Below are positions 9,212 through 18,098 of a stretch of DNA of 64,000 nt, piece by piece. Each line of letters starts with the position of its first letter. Position 1 is the first letter of the stretch. Origin of the DNA: Leuconostoc miyukkimchii. GTDB taxonomy: Bacteria; Bacillota; Bacilli; Lactobacillales; Lactobacillaceae. The stretch lies in the NCBI RefSeq assembly GCF_019656055.1, contig NZ_BPKY01000005.1, positions 1 through 64,000 on the forward strand, given 5' to 3'. A program made the position numbers and the translations under genes. Below the pieces are notes generated by a model. It was not told the DNA's origin. It worked only from the letters and a program-made list of their open reading frames with translations, and searched no databases.

Positions 9212-9982
9212 ATGACGTTGATAAATTGGGATCATACAATGATTAACGTACCAAATTTGAAGGAAAGTATTGATTTTTTTGCAGATGAAGGCATTATTTA
9301 TAAATTGGGTGGACGTCACGAAAATTGGGGAACAGCTAATGCGTTAGGTTATTTTGGCATTAACTATATAGAATTAATCAATGTTTTTGAGCAACAGAAA
9401 GCAGGTTTGGTTAGTCGTGCTAGTTCAGCAGCTGTTTATGATGTTGTACAGGACTTTAATCAACATAAAAAAAGATTCAACACAGTTGCAATTCGGACGG
9501 ATGATTTAGAAAGCATTAGACAACGTTTAAAGTTATTAGGCATTGCAGCGGGTCCTATTTTAGAAGGTAAGCGACTTAATGAGAAAAATCAGTTAATTAC
9601 TTGGCGTATATTTTTTATTGATGATGATATTGATGGTTTGCCATATCCGTTCTTTATTGATTGGGAAAATTCAGATGCAGATCGAGAGCGTCAGTTAGTA
9701 GCACAAGGATTAATACAACAACATCCTGCAGGTGATTTAAATGTTGTCAAAGCCGTTTTTGAAGTGAGTAATCCGGTACAAGTCTCGCAACAATGGGCCA
9801 AGATAATTAATAGTACGGTCATAGACGATCATGGTAAATTTATTGTTCCTATTGGAGAAAAGGCTTTTGAGTTTATAGCGGGCACCGCCAATCATCTCAC
9901 CACGCTACATTTCAGTGGGGCACATGCTTCAAAGCGTCAGAGAACCATTAGTTTTGGAGAAGCGCAATTTATTTTTGATTAG
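9212..9982 (+). CDS. VOC/glyoxalase-like protein of sulfur cluster A
   Basis: A 256-residue protein with a glyoxalase-like fold (Glyoxalase_3 type: MINVPNLKESIDFFADEGI at the start, HENWGTANALGYFGINYIELI soon after, a second module from about residue 165). TAGGAGAAAATT gives a good ribosome site, 28 bases after the MetQ-like stop. It lies in the same operon as a deacylase and a PLP lyase. The reaction is unknown; conversion of an unusual sulfur-conjugate side chain is possible but not shown. Confidence 0.75.
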   Translation: MTLINWDHTMINVPNLKESIDFFADEGIIYKLGGRHENWGTANALGYFGINYIELINVFEQQKAGLVSRASSAAVYDVVQDFNQHKKRFNTVAIRTDDLESIRQRLKLLGIAAGPILEGKRLNEKNQLITWRIFFIDDDIDGLPYPFFIDWENSDADRERQLVAQGLIQQHPAGDLNVVKAVFEVSNPVQVSQQWAKIINSTVIDDHGKFIVPIGEKAFEFIAGTANHLTTLHFSGAHASKRQRTISFGEAQFIFD

Positions 9983-10071
9983 ATGGTAGTGTGAGTAATA
10001 TTGGTTTATTCAAAACTAATGGGTCATGTATATATTACGATAATTTAAGAAACAAGAGAGGGACTTTTAAC

Positions 10072-11238
10072 ATGACAGAGCTATCCAAAAACGAATTAGA
10101 AAAGAAATTAGTTGCATATCGACACTATTTTCATCAGTATCCGGAACTAGCTGATAATGAAGTGCAAACAACAGCTAAAATCACAGAAATTTTGAAAAGT
10201 TGGGATATAAAAATTTTACCAACGAATTTAAAAACTGGTGTTTTTGCAGAAATTGGCATTCAAGAAGGACCAGTTGTGGGGTTAAGAGCAGACATTGATG
10301 CATTACCGATTCAAGAAAATTCAGGCGTTGATTTTAGTTCTAAGGTGCCCGGTGTCATGCATGCTTGTGGACATGACACGCATATAGCAGCGTTATTAGG
10401 GGCTGCCTATTTATTAAAACAACAAGAGGCACGATTAACAGGTAAGGTGAAACTTATTTTTCAATTATCAGAGGAGGATAAAGAAGGTGCGCTACAAGTT
10501 ATTGAAGATGGACAGATTGCAGATGTAGATGCAATTCTAGGTTTTCACAACATACCGCATCATGCCACGGGTGAGTTTGGTATTCGGGCTGGTGTTGTAA
10601 ACGGGGCAATTGACAAATTCAAGGTTGTCTTGCGTGGTGTGGGGACGCATGCTTCTAAACCAGAAAAAGGATACGATCCGATTGTTGCCTTAGGTGCTGA
10701 AATTAATGCATTACAGTCAATCGTCAGCCGGAATTTGAATGCCTTTGAGGCAGGTGTTCTTAGTATTACTCACGTCAATGCAGGGAACACATGGAATATT
10801 TTGCCCGAGGAGGCATTTTTTGAAGGAACAGTTCGAACCGCAAGTCCAGCATTAAGAGAAACAATCAAAACACGTTTTTTCGATATTGTAAACTATACTG
10901 CAAAAGCTCATCAAGTCACTGCAGATATTGACTGGTACGAGGGTGACCCATCTGTCAATAATGATGCGGACTTAGTAGCTATTGTAAAAGACGAAACGCG
11001 TAAATTTGCATCCGTTTATGAGCAAAATCCGTCTTTAGGTAGTGATGATTTTGCATGCTATCAAGTGAAAATACCTGGTGTGTATGTCAATATTGGAAAT
11101 GGTGAAACCGTTGATTTGCATAATCCCCGTTTCAAGGCTGATGATGGTGTCGTTATTGCGGGTAGTGAGTTTTTTGAAAAAAATGCAATTCGTATCTTAA
11201 AAGAACTGAAACTTCATCCAGCTAATATTTCACAATGA
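10072..11238 (+). CDS. M20D amidohydrolase (N-acyl-amino-acid deacylase), cluster A
   Basis: Zinc-dependent hydrolase of the HipO/YxeP family that removes N-acyl groups from amino acids. Start ATG 10072 has GAGAGGGA eight bases upstream; an earlier GTG at 9991 has no such site. 388 residues, the usual length. Motifs: GLRADIDALP, MHACGHDTHIAALLGAA (metal ligands), FQLSEEDKEGA (the conserved Glu pair is kept although the preceding Pro-Ala is Leu-Ser), and a dimerisation/lid domain with GTHASKPEKG. It is a paralogue of the deacetylase at 21003-22169. Followed by a C-S lyase, it probably frees a cysteine conjugate from its N-acyl form. Confidence 0.88.
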   Translation: MTELSKNELEKKLVAYRHYFHQYPELADNEVQTTAKITEILKSWDIKILPTNLKTGVFAEIGIQEGPVVGLRADIDALPIQENSGVDFSSKVPGVMHACGHDTHIAALLGAAYLLKQQEARLTGKVKLIFQLSEEDKEGALQVIEDGQIADVDAILGFHNIPHHATGEFGIRAGVVNGAIDKFKVVLRGVGTHASKPEKGYDPIVALGAEINALQSIVSRNLNAFEAGVLSITHVNAGNTWNILPEEAFFEGTVRTASPALRETIKTRFFDIVNYTAKAHQVTADIDWYEGDPSVNNDADLVAIVKDETRKFASVYEQNPSLGSDDFACYQVKIPGVYVNIGNGETVDLHNPRFKADDGVVIAGSEFFEKNAIRILKELKLHPANISQ

Positions 11239-11298
11239 CATATGAAGTAATAAAGCAGGTGTGACATTATAAAAAACTAATTTTTGGAGGGTATTAAA

Positions 11299-12450
11299 AT
11301 GGTCGATTTCAACACAGAATTAATTCATGGCGCAGAGGTTAATGACAATAACACAGGTGCTGTCAATCCACCGATATATAATTCGTCAACATTTGCATTT
11401 GATGATGTGACCGTACCAATAAAATGGGACTATGCTAGGTCCGGTAATCCAACGCGAGAAGCATTGGAAGAACTCATAAAAAAATTGGAGAGTGGTTATA
11501 AGGGTTTTGGATTTTCTTCAGGACTTTCTGCGATACATGGCGTTTTATCTATATTTGAGCCAGGGGATCATTTGGTAGTTGGTGATACCGTTTATGGTGG
11601 TACTTTTTCACAATTAAACGACTATTTTAAGCGTTGGGGGTTAGAAATAACAGCAGTTAATACGCAGAACTTGAATGAAGTGAAGCAGGCAATTAAAGAA
11701 AACACGAAAGCAATTTATTTTGAAACATTTTCAAACCCATTATTGCGAGTGACAGATGTTGCAGCAATTAGTCAGATTGCCAAAGAGAATCACATTTTAG
11801 AAATAGTTGATAACACTTTGTTAACGCCATATTTGCAACAACCATTGAAGTTGGGCGCAGATATTGTTATTCATTCTGCTACAAAATATTTAGGCGGACA
11901 TTCTGATTTAATTGCTGGTTTAGTTGTGGTAAATAATGAACAATTAGCAAAGAAAATTTACTTTTCTCAGAATCGATTGGGAGGAACATTGTCTCCTGAA
12001 ACTTCAAATTTGGTACGCCGAGGCATTCAAACACTAGCTGTTCGTCTTGACAGGCAAATTGAAAATACGAATAAAATCATTGCATATCTAAAAGAAAATG
12101 ACCTAGTCGCAAAGATTAATTATCCGAGTGTCAATAAAGATTCCAAAGATTACGAAATTGCTTTACGTACAACTAATGGGTTCGGCGCGGTATTATCTTT
12201 TGAAATTAAAGCAGGCTACGATGCGATTAAATTAGTTAATAGCCTTAAATTATTTAAAATCGCAGTGAGCTTAGGGGCAGTAGAAAGTCTTGTGGAGTTA
12301 CCTGCGACAATGACACATTTTGAAATACCAAGAAACCAACGATTGAAAATTGGTATAAAAGATGAGTTGATTCGTATTGCGGTTGGACTAGAATCAGCAG
12401 ATGACTTAATAAATGATTTAAAACAAGCATTTGTTAAAATACAAAAATAA
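11299..12450 (+). CDS. Cys/Met-metabolism PLP enzyme (cystathionine beta-lyase / gamma-synthase type)
   Basis: PLP-dependent enzyme of the MetB/MetC family, acting on cystathionine or other cysteine S-conjugates. GGAGG at 11286-11290 sits nine bases before ATG 11299. 383 residues. Motifs: YARSGNPTREALE (PLP phosphate contact from the partner subunit), SSGLSAIHGVL, FETFSNPLLRVTD, and the Schiff-base lysine in SATKYLGGHSD (about residue 198). Sequence alone does not separate beta-lyase, gamma-lyase and gamma-synthase. Sitting after a deacylase in a T-box-controlled transport operon, beta-elimination of an S-conjugate to a thiol, pyruvate and ammonia is the likeliest job (inference). Confidence 0.85.
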   Translation: MVDFNTELIHGAEVNDNNTGAVNPPIYNSSTFAFDDVTVPIKWDYARSGNPTREALEELIKKLESGYKGFGFSSGLSAIHGVLSIFEPGDHLVVGDTVYGGTFSQLNDYFKRWGLEITAVNTQNLNEVKQAIKENTKAIYFETFSNPLLRVTDVAAISQIAKENHILEIVDNTLLTPYLQQPLKLGADIVIHSATKYLGGHSDLIAGLVVVNNEQLAKKIYFSQNRLGGTLSPETSNLVRRGIQTLAVRLDRQIENTNKIIAYLKENDLVAKINYPSVNKDSKDYEIALRTTNGFGAVLSFEIKAGYDAIKLVNSLKLFKIAVSLGAVESLVELPATMTHFEIPRNQRLKIGIKDELIRIAVGLESADDLINDLKQAFVKIQK

Positions 12451-12461
12451 AGGAATTTATA

Positions 12462-13280
12462 ATGAAAAAGAAGTGGATTTATGGGCTCGTAATTGTAGTA
12501 ATTTTTCTAATTGGTGGTGGTTATCTATTACATAATAATAGTACGACGGTAAAGTCAGATAATGGTGATAAAGCATCGCTTGTAAAAAATGGCACATTAA
12601 CGATTGGATTAGAAGGAACCTATGCACCATTTTCATATCGACAAGATGGTAAACTAAAGGGATTTGAAGTCGATCTTGCTAAAAAAGTAGCTGAAAAATC
12701 AGGTTTGAAGGCTAAATTTATACCAACAACTTGGGATGGCTTGATTGCCGGTGTAGGGGCTAACAAATTCGATGTGGTGTTTAACGATGTTGCTATCACG
12801 CCAGAACGTCAGGCAAAATACTTGTTTGCAACACCATACCTCTATTCAAGAGAAGTATTGGTTGTGAGGAAGGATAATAAAGAATTAAAGAACTACAAGG
12901 ATGTTAAAGGACATACGTTGGCAGAAGGTGTTGGATCAAATAACGAGACAATCGCTAAAAAATTTGGGGCAAAAACGATTGCATCGAGTGAGTTTACTAA
13001 CACGGTTAGTTTGATCAAACAAGGACGAGCAGAAGGTGCTTTCAATGATGAAGGTGCGTTTGCAACTTATATTAAAGACAATCCTGCTGATGCCAAAGTG
13101 CTAAAAGCGATTAAAGTACCTACTTCAGCAAGTCCAGCAGCAAAAATTGCGCCTATTTTGAATAAGAAAAATAAAGGTCTTCAAAAACAACTTAATCGTG
13201 CAATCACAAAATTAATTGATGATGGGACTATCAAAAGGTTATCTGTTCAGTACTTTGGTTCTGACTTAACGCAAAAATGA
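12462..13280 (+). CDS. Amino-acid ABC transporter binding protein (family 3), cluster A
   Basis: A 272-residue extracytoplasmic solute-binding protein of family 3, close in type to cystine or S-conjugate binders. An N-terminal hydrophobic anchor (residues 5-23) is present, but there is no cysteine anywhere in the protein, so no lipoprotein modification. Family landmarks: LTIGLEGTYAPFSYRQDGKLKGFEVDL split over residues 46-72, WDGLIAGVGANKFDVVFNDVAITPER, then an Asp/Glu-rich hinge. It is followed at once by its permease and ATPase. Confidence 0.88.
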   Translation: MKKKWIYGLVIVVIFLIGGGYLLHNNSTTVKSDNGDKASLVKNGTLTIGLEGTYAPFSYRQDGKLKGFEVDLAKKVAEKSGLKAKFIPTTWDGLIAGVGANKFDVVFNDVAITPERQAKYLFATPYLYSREVLVVRKDNKELKNYKDVKGHTLAEGVGSNNETIAKKFGAKTIASSEFTNTVSLIKQGRAEGAFNDEGAFATYIKDNPADAKVLKAIKVPTSASPAAKIAPILNKKNKGLQKQLNRAITKLIDDGTIKRLSVQYFGSDLTQK

Positions 13281-13296
13281 TGAAGGAGAACGCATT

Positions 13297-14013
13297 GTGT
13301 GGAAAATAATCATTGATGTAACACCGCAGATATTGCTAGCTGGACTTCAGTATACCGTAACATTATCAATACTATCTTTTATATTTGGTTTAATTATTGC
13401 GACAGTAGTTGCACTTTTTCGTCGCGAAAAACCAAAACAACATAATCAAATCGCCTACATTGTGTGGCTTATTTTGGATACATTTTTACGATTTTATGTT
13501 TGGCTATTTCGTTCTACGCCTTTACTTGTACAGTTATTTATTATCTTTTATGGGTTGCCTAGTATAGGTTTGCAAATTGGTGCTTTTCCAGCTGCGGTTA
13601 TCACATTTAGTTTAAACGTAGGGGCATATGCTTCTGAAACAGTTCGAGCTGCTTTGGATTCTGTACCACAAGCACAGTGGGAAGCAGCTGCGACTTTGGG
13701 ATTGTCGAGAAGACAGACAATATTTGAAATTATATTCCCCCAAGCTATACGTATTGCATTACCACCATTATCAAACGAATTTATTGGTTTAGTAAAAGAC
13801 ACATCTTTAGCATCAACCATCACAATAGTTGAAATGTTTGCAATTACACAACAAATTACGGCTAAAAATTATCAACCGCTATTAATGTATTCAATTGTTG
13901 CTGTTATTTACGCCTTCTTTTCAACAATTTTGGTATTTCTTCAAAAATATTTAGAAAAAAGAACCTCTCGTTATCTAAAAGCTTCGTCTTTATTAGGAGA
14001 AAACAATGATTAA
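13297..14013 (+). CDS. Amino-acid ABC transporter permease, cluster A
   Basis: HisM/GlnP-type permease of 238 residues. GTG 13297 is chosen because AAGGAGA lies seven bases before it. It shows an N-terminal segment ending in FRSTPLLVQLFIIFYGLP and the cytoplasmic EAA loop EAAATLGLSRRQTIFEIIFPQA that contacts the ATPase. Five membrane segments are expected. Its 3' end overlaps the ATPase gene by eight bases, so the two are coupled. Confidence 0.9.
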   Translation: MWKIIIDVTPQILLAGLQYTVTLSILSFIFGLIIATVVALFRREKPKQHNQIAYIVWLILDTFLRFYVWLFRSTPLLVQLFIIFYGLPSIGLQIGAFPAAVITFSLNVGAYASETVRAALDSVPQAQWEAAATLGLSRRQTIFEIIFPQAIRIALPPLSNEFIGLVKDTSLASTITIVEMFAITQQITAKNYQPLLMYSIVAVIYAFFSTILVFLQKYLEKRTSRYLKASSLLGENND

Positions 14014-14758
14014 CGTCGATCACTTGAATAAGTCATATGGAAAACATACTATATTATCAGACATTTCATTAACCATTAATGACAATCAAACAACAGTTAT
14101 TTTGGGCTCTTCAGGTGCAGGGAAATCCACATTATTGCGCTCGTTTGATTTATTAGACATACCAGATTCAGGCACATTAACTATTGCTTCTGAATCTATT
14201 GAATTTAGAGATGGTTACACGAATGAACAATTACAAAAAATTCGAGCACAGACATCCATAGTGTTTCAATCCTGGAACTTATTTCCGCATTTAACGGTTT
14301 TAGGAAATGTGATTAAAGGTCCTATATCAGTGTTGAAAAAATCACAATCAGAAGCTAATCGAGATGCTAGAGCGCTACTGAAACAAGTGGGATTAGAAAA
14401 TTATGAAAATTATTATCCGGTGCAACTATCCGGAGGGCAACAACAACGTGTCGCTATAGCAAGGGCATTAGCAATGGAACCTAAATTTATACTACTAGAT
14501 GAGCCAACATCTGCCTTAGATCCCCAGTCAGAGGCCAATGTTTTGAATGTGTTGTCGAAATTATCACGTCAAGGACAGGCATTAGTTATTGTGACACATA
14601 ATATGGCGTTTGCACGCGCAATTGCAGATGAAATTGTGTTTTTAGAAGCAGGAAAAGTTTCGTTTTCAGGCAGTCCATCTGCATTTTTCACTTCTAAAAA
14701 TGAACGAATTGAAAGATTTTTGAATAAACAAACAGCGCTGCCATTATTGGAAGATTGA
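14006..14758 (+). CDS. Amino-acid ABC transporter ATPase, cluster A
   Basis: 250-residue ATPase driving the importer. Walker A GSSGAGKST (about residue 34), Q-loop VFQSWNLF, signature LSGGQQQR, Walker B FILLDEPTSALD, H-loop VTHN. It is the last gene of operon A; about 130 AT-rich bases follow before the second T-box promoter, with no clear terminator. Confidence 0.92.
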   Translation: MINVDHLNKSYGKHTILSDISLTINDNQTTVILGSSGAGKSTLLRSFDLLDIPDSGTLTIASESIEFRDGYTNEQLQKIRAQTSIVFQSWNLFPHLTVLGNVIKGPISVLKKSQSEANRDARALLKQVGLENYENYYPVQLSGGQQQRVAIARALAMEPKFILLDEPTSALDPQSEANVLNVLSKLSRQGQALVIVTHNMAFARAIADEIVFLEAGKVSFSGSPSAFFTSKNERIERFLNKQTALPLLED

Positions 14759-14887
14759 TTATTGTGAAGGTCGGTACTAGATAAACATTCATAAATAACG
14801 AAAATATAACTTATTTTATTTATATATGAAAATGATAAAAATATTTTATTATAATTAAAAATAATATATAAAAATGGCAAAAACATG

Positions 14888-14916
14888 TTGACAAATTAAA
14901 ACTGATAAGGTAAATT
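14888..14916 (+). promoter_or_regulatory. Promoter of T-box operon B
   Basis: TTGACA at 14888-14893, 17-bp spacer, TAAATT at 14911-14916. Same elements and spacing as 7730-7758; the spacer differs at a few positions. Confidence 0.85.
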
Positions 14917-14920
14917 ATAT

Positions 14921-15206
14921 TCAACGAAGAAAAGATGAGTAATGTTGTAGCGTTAAGTAGAGAGTTTACGATTGGTGAAAGTAAACAACGTAAAGACATG
15001 AACAATGGTCTTGGAGTTAAAGGTGTTATGAGTGTTCGATCATTTAATGGCGGCATAAATAATACCCGGGAGAGCCCGATATCGCGAAACTGATTCTTAG
15101 CAATGTTGATGATCAGTATGAGGTGTGTTTAATTAGCACACGAATATCAGGTGGTAACGCGACAAGTCGTCCTGTAATCTAATTTTTTAGATTACAGGAT
15201 TTTTTT
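14921..15206 (+). promoter_or_regulatory. T-box riboswitch, probably methionine-specific (copy 2)
   Basis: Same architecture as copy 1: stem I with identical specifier loop (GAACAATGG at 15000-15008), T-box sequence AGGTGGTAACGCG at 15149-15161 with the bulge TGGT implying discriminator A73, and a terminator stem 15170-15181/15188-15199 followed by seven T. Changes relative to copy 1 (for example GCGATAAG to GCGACAAG) lie outside the specifier and the T-box core. It should switch on the whole cluster B transcript when methionyl-tRNA charging falls. Confidence 0.88.
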
Positions 15207-15278
15207 GTTTAAAAAAATTTAGAAGTAACCATTTTATGAGCTGATGTTGATGCACAGTAAAATTTGAAGAGAGATAAG

Positions 15279-15386
15279 ATGCAAAAAATAACACCTAGGC
15301 GATTTTTTGAAATCACACGTGCGCTAAGTAAATTATTAGGTTGTGGATTGGTGCAGACACGAATGTCGTTTGATAATCATAATTAA
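15279..15386 (+). CDS. Small ORF of 35 codons after T-box 2
   Basis: Copy of the small ORF at 8121-8219; the first 32 residues are the same, then three extra residues (NHN) before TAA because the duplication ends here. GAGAGATAAG precedes the ATG. No family recognised. Confidence 0.45.
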   Translation: MQKITPRRFFEITRALSKLLGCGLVQTRMSFDNHN

Positions 15387-15510
15387 GCATAATTTTGGTA
15401 ATTTAGATAAGAGAAGGATACATTTATATGCAATTCAGCGAACCAAGATTTCGATAGTATCTTGGTAAAATTGTTTTCCGAAAGTTTAGGTCATTTTAAA
15501 AGGATAAAGT

Positions 15511-15633
15511 ATGAAAAATAAAACGTATAAAGTATTAAAGTGGTTCAGTAGATGGATAGATTTAAAGGCTGTTCCTGCGTTTGTTGATTCTGAATTTGAA
15601 ACAGTATTACCATTTGATAGGAACCGATCTTAA
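15511..15633 (+). CDS. Possible 40-residue small protein
   Basis: ATG 15511 is preceded by AAAAGGATAAAGT, a fair ribosome site. The product starts MKNKTYKVLKWFSRWIDLK and ends VLPFDRNRS. A nine-residue frame (MQFSEPRFR) with its own site AGAAGGA lies just upstream at 15428-15457. I recognise neither. They could be leader peptides or leftovers of genes lost in the rearrangement. The rest of the gap 15207-15699 shows nothing else. Confidence 0.35.
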   Translation: MKNKTYKVLKWFSRWIDLKAVPAFVDSEFETVLPFDRNRS

Positions 15634-15699
15634 CATAATAGAGATTAATTAAAAATTTGAATTATTAATCTGTATATAGAAAATTTGAGGAGAATAAAT

Positions 15700-16782
15700 A
15701 TGAGTGATCAAATATTGCAAAAAGAATTAGAAAACATTGAGGTAACAGATACACTGCAAGCGTGTCCAATTGATTTTTCGCAATCAAAAGTTGCTAATCC
15801 GCGAGCACATCAGAAGCAAAAAGAATATGATAATGGCCATGATAAATCTAATTTTAATGAACGAGAAAAATTTGCAGCTTATCAAGGACCGCAGTTTAAA
15901 GCTCGTTTTACAGATGGGACATTACCTGTCGAGAAAGACCGTTATCGATTAATTTGGTCGCGCCATTGTCCATGGGCCAATCGTATTTCTATTGGAATTG
16001 ACTTATTGGGGTTAGATAAAGTGATTTCTAATGGGATTGTTGATCCTTTAAGACCAGCTGGTGTTGTTGGGGATTGGTTCTTTACGTTAGATGAAAACAA
16101 TGTTGATCCAATATTGGGAATTCATTCACTTGGAGAAGCTTACAGATTGGCAGATCCGACATATGATAAAAGAACTACAGTACCGGCACTTGTTGATATC
16201 CAAACAGGTAAGGTTGTTAACAACGATTATAACAACTTGGTTAAAGAATTTGTTTTATCATGGCAAGAGTACATACCAGAAGGTGCTCCGGATTTATACC
16301 CGGAGAGCTTACGTCCAGATATCGATGCGTTGAGTGATATCATTTTGATGGATATTAACTATGCTGTCAACGAAGCAGGTCATGGGCGTTCCCAAGCAGA
16401 TTATAAAAAATGGTACGACAAAGTATTTAATCGATTAGATTGGCTAGAGGAACGTTTAGGCAATCAACGTTACTTATTCGGTGACCAAATAACGTTAGTA
16501 GATATTAATTTATATGTTACATTAGCACGATTTGATTTAGTATTTTATCAAAAGTATTTTGTTAATAAAAAGCGTTTGGTTGATTATCCAAACTTGTGGA
16601 ATTATGCTAAGGATTTATATGCTATTCCTGCGTTTGGCGATAATACTAATTTTGACTCAATGCGTCAGCGTTTTTATGAGGTTGACCATACACCACAAGA
16701 AGATCTACCTCGAATTATTCCATTGGGCCCAGATGATAGTATTTGGAAGGAAACAAATGACAGAGCAGAAAGATTTGGTTAA
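15700..16782 (+). CDS. Glutathionyl-hydroquinone reductase-like GST protein
   Basis: Thioredoxin-fold protein of the Xi-class GST family (YqjG/PcpF type), which strips glutathione from S-glutathionyl-hydroquinones. GAGGAG ends eight bases before ATG 15700. 360 residues. The active site is SRHCPWANR with the catalytic Cys at residue 90; family landmarks follow (VDPLRPAGVVGDW, a segment near VPALVDIQTGKVVNNDY, and the all-alpha half with LFGDQITLVDINLYVTL). Its place at the head of a 2-succinocysteine-type cluster is unusual; reductive release of a thiol from another adduct is possible. It overlaps the next gene by 26 bases. Confidence 0.85.
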   Translation: MSDQILQKELENIEVTDTLQACPIDFSQSKVANPRAHQKQKEYDNGHDKSNFNEREKFAAYQGPQFKARFTDGTLPVEKDRYRLIWSRHCPWANRISIGIDLLGLDKVISNGIVDPLRPAGVVGDWFFTLDENNVDPILGIHSLGEAYRLADPTYDKRTTVPALVDIQTGKVVNNDYNNLVKEFVLSWQEYIPEGAPDLYPESLRPDIDALSDIILMDINYAVNEAGHGRSQADYKKWYDKVFNRLDWLEERLGNQRYLFGDQITLVDINLYVTLARFDLVFYQKYFVNKKRLVDYPNLWNYAKDLYAIPAFGDNTNFDSMRQRFYEVDHTPQEDLPRIIPLGPDDSIWKETNDRAERFG

Positions 16783-18097
16783 TAATACGCAAAGGTTAGC
16801 TCAGTTAGTTGTGAACTCTGAGTTCACATATCAATCTGATGAACTTAGTGTTGCTAAAAAATGTTTTGTTGATTATTTAGCAAGTGTTTATGTTTCTAGA
16901 AGCGAACCAGCAGTGAAACGTTTATTTAATACATTGAAGGGGGCGGGACCAGCTGTACTTTTTGGTCAAAACAGTACAGCTAGTATAGAACATGCTGCAT
17001 TATTTAATGGATTTTCTGCACACTATAAGGATTTTGATGATGTTCAAGCAAATTTTCGTGGTCATCCGAGTGTCGTGATTTATTCAGCTTTGTTAGCTCT
17101 GTCCGATGGAACTGAAAGTACGAGTAGATTTTTTGAGGCCTATATTGTGGGTGTGGAAATTGCCGGTCAAATTGGCTTTCAAGTTAATCCAACACATAAA
17201 TTATCTGGGTATCACACAACTGCAACTCTTGGTACGATTGCTGCAGCTGCTAGCCTTGCTTACTTTAAAAACTTTTCCTTAAATCAAACTATCAACATTT
17301 TATCCTTTGCTGCTACACAGGCGGCAGGCCTGTCAATAGAAGCGGGTACAGATACTAAGCCAATACATGCTGGATTAGCTGCACAGCGCGCAGTACAATC
17401 TTATCAATTTGTGTGTAGTCAGCTTACAACTAATCAAGATGTGTTTAACAATCAAACAGGTTGGATAAAAACAGTTGTAAGACAGGAGTTAAATTTAGGT
17501 TTGATTGAGTCAACGTGGTTGAATCCGGCTCAGATTACCACTCCTGGCATTTGGTTTAAACAACATCAATTTTGTTCGGCTGCCATGTCGGGATATGATG
17601 CGGTAAAGAAAGGATATTTACAAGGTATTAATATAGAGAATATCCATCAAGTTATTTTTCATTTTAAGCCTGATGGGGATAAAGTACTGCGATATAAACA
17701 ACCGTTGAATGGCCAAGAAGGAAAGTTTTCAATTGAGTATATTGCATGGCAAATTTTAACTCTTGGAGATGTGAATGATGAACTTTTTGATAACAATGTA
17801 AAAACAAAACATTTTCAAGAATTAAGCTATCTGTTTAAAAGGGTTAATGATTTAAAGAACGTATCTGTTGATCAAAGAGAAATACTTGTTGAGTTCATAC
17901 TAAAGGACAAATCTGTTAAAAAAATATACATTGATTGGCCCAAGGGATCACCACAACAACCGCTAACTCTCTATGACATATATTCGAAATTATCAAAAGT
18001 ATTGGTCATGGACGATAGTAAGTTATTTAACATCCTGACATCAGGATTAGAATCGAAATCAGTAGTAGGATTGTTCAATATGATTGGGGAATTTTAA
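16757..18097 (+). CDS. MmgE/PrpD-family protein (YxeQ-like)
   Basis: 446-residue protein of the MmgE/PrpD family, which includes 2-methylcitrate dehydratase and iminodisuccinate epimerase. AAGGAA precedes ATG 16757, inside the previous gene. Motifs: VDYLASVYVSRSEPAVKRL, HAALFNGFSAHYKDFDDVQ, GHPSVVIYSALLAL, GYHTTATLGTIAAAASLAYF, GLAAQRAV, QFCSAAMSGYDAV. B. subtilis yxeQ, in the S-(2-succino)cysteine operon, belongs to this family, but its role there has not been settled as far as I know. Racemisation or dehydration of a succinyl group would suit the pathway (inference). Confidence 0.85.
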   Translation: MTEQKDLVNNTQRLAQLVVNSEFTYQSDELSVAKKCFVDYLASVYVSRSEPAVKRLFNTLKGAGPAVLFGQNSTASIEHAALFNGFSAHYKDFDDVQANFRGHPSVVIYSALLALSDGTESTSRFFEAYIVGVEIAGQIGFQVNPTHKLSGYHTTATLGTIAAAASLAYFKNFSLNQTINILSFAATQAAGLSIEAGTDTKPIHAGLAAQRAVQSYQFVCSQLTTNQDVFNNQTGWIKTVVRQELNLGLIESTWLNPAQITTPGIWFKQHQFCSAAMSGYDAVKKGYLQGINIENIHQVIFHFKPDGDKVLRYKQPLNGQEGKFSIEYIAWQILTLGDVNDELFDNNVKTKHFQELSYLFKRVNDLKNVSVDQREILVEFILKDKSVKKIYIDWPKGSPQQPLTLYDIYSKLSKVLVMDDSKLFNILTSGLESKSVVGLFNMIGEF

Positions 18098-18098
18098 G

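Larger units (their letters stand above)
14888..15374 (+). repeat. Direct repeat, copy 2 (promoter + T-box + small ORF)
   Basis: Second copy of the block at 7730-8217. Identity ends after TTTGAT at 15374. Beyond that, copy 1 continues into the thioredoxin remnant and copy 2 into the leader of the glutathionyl-hydroquinone-reductase-like gene. Confidence 0.92.
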
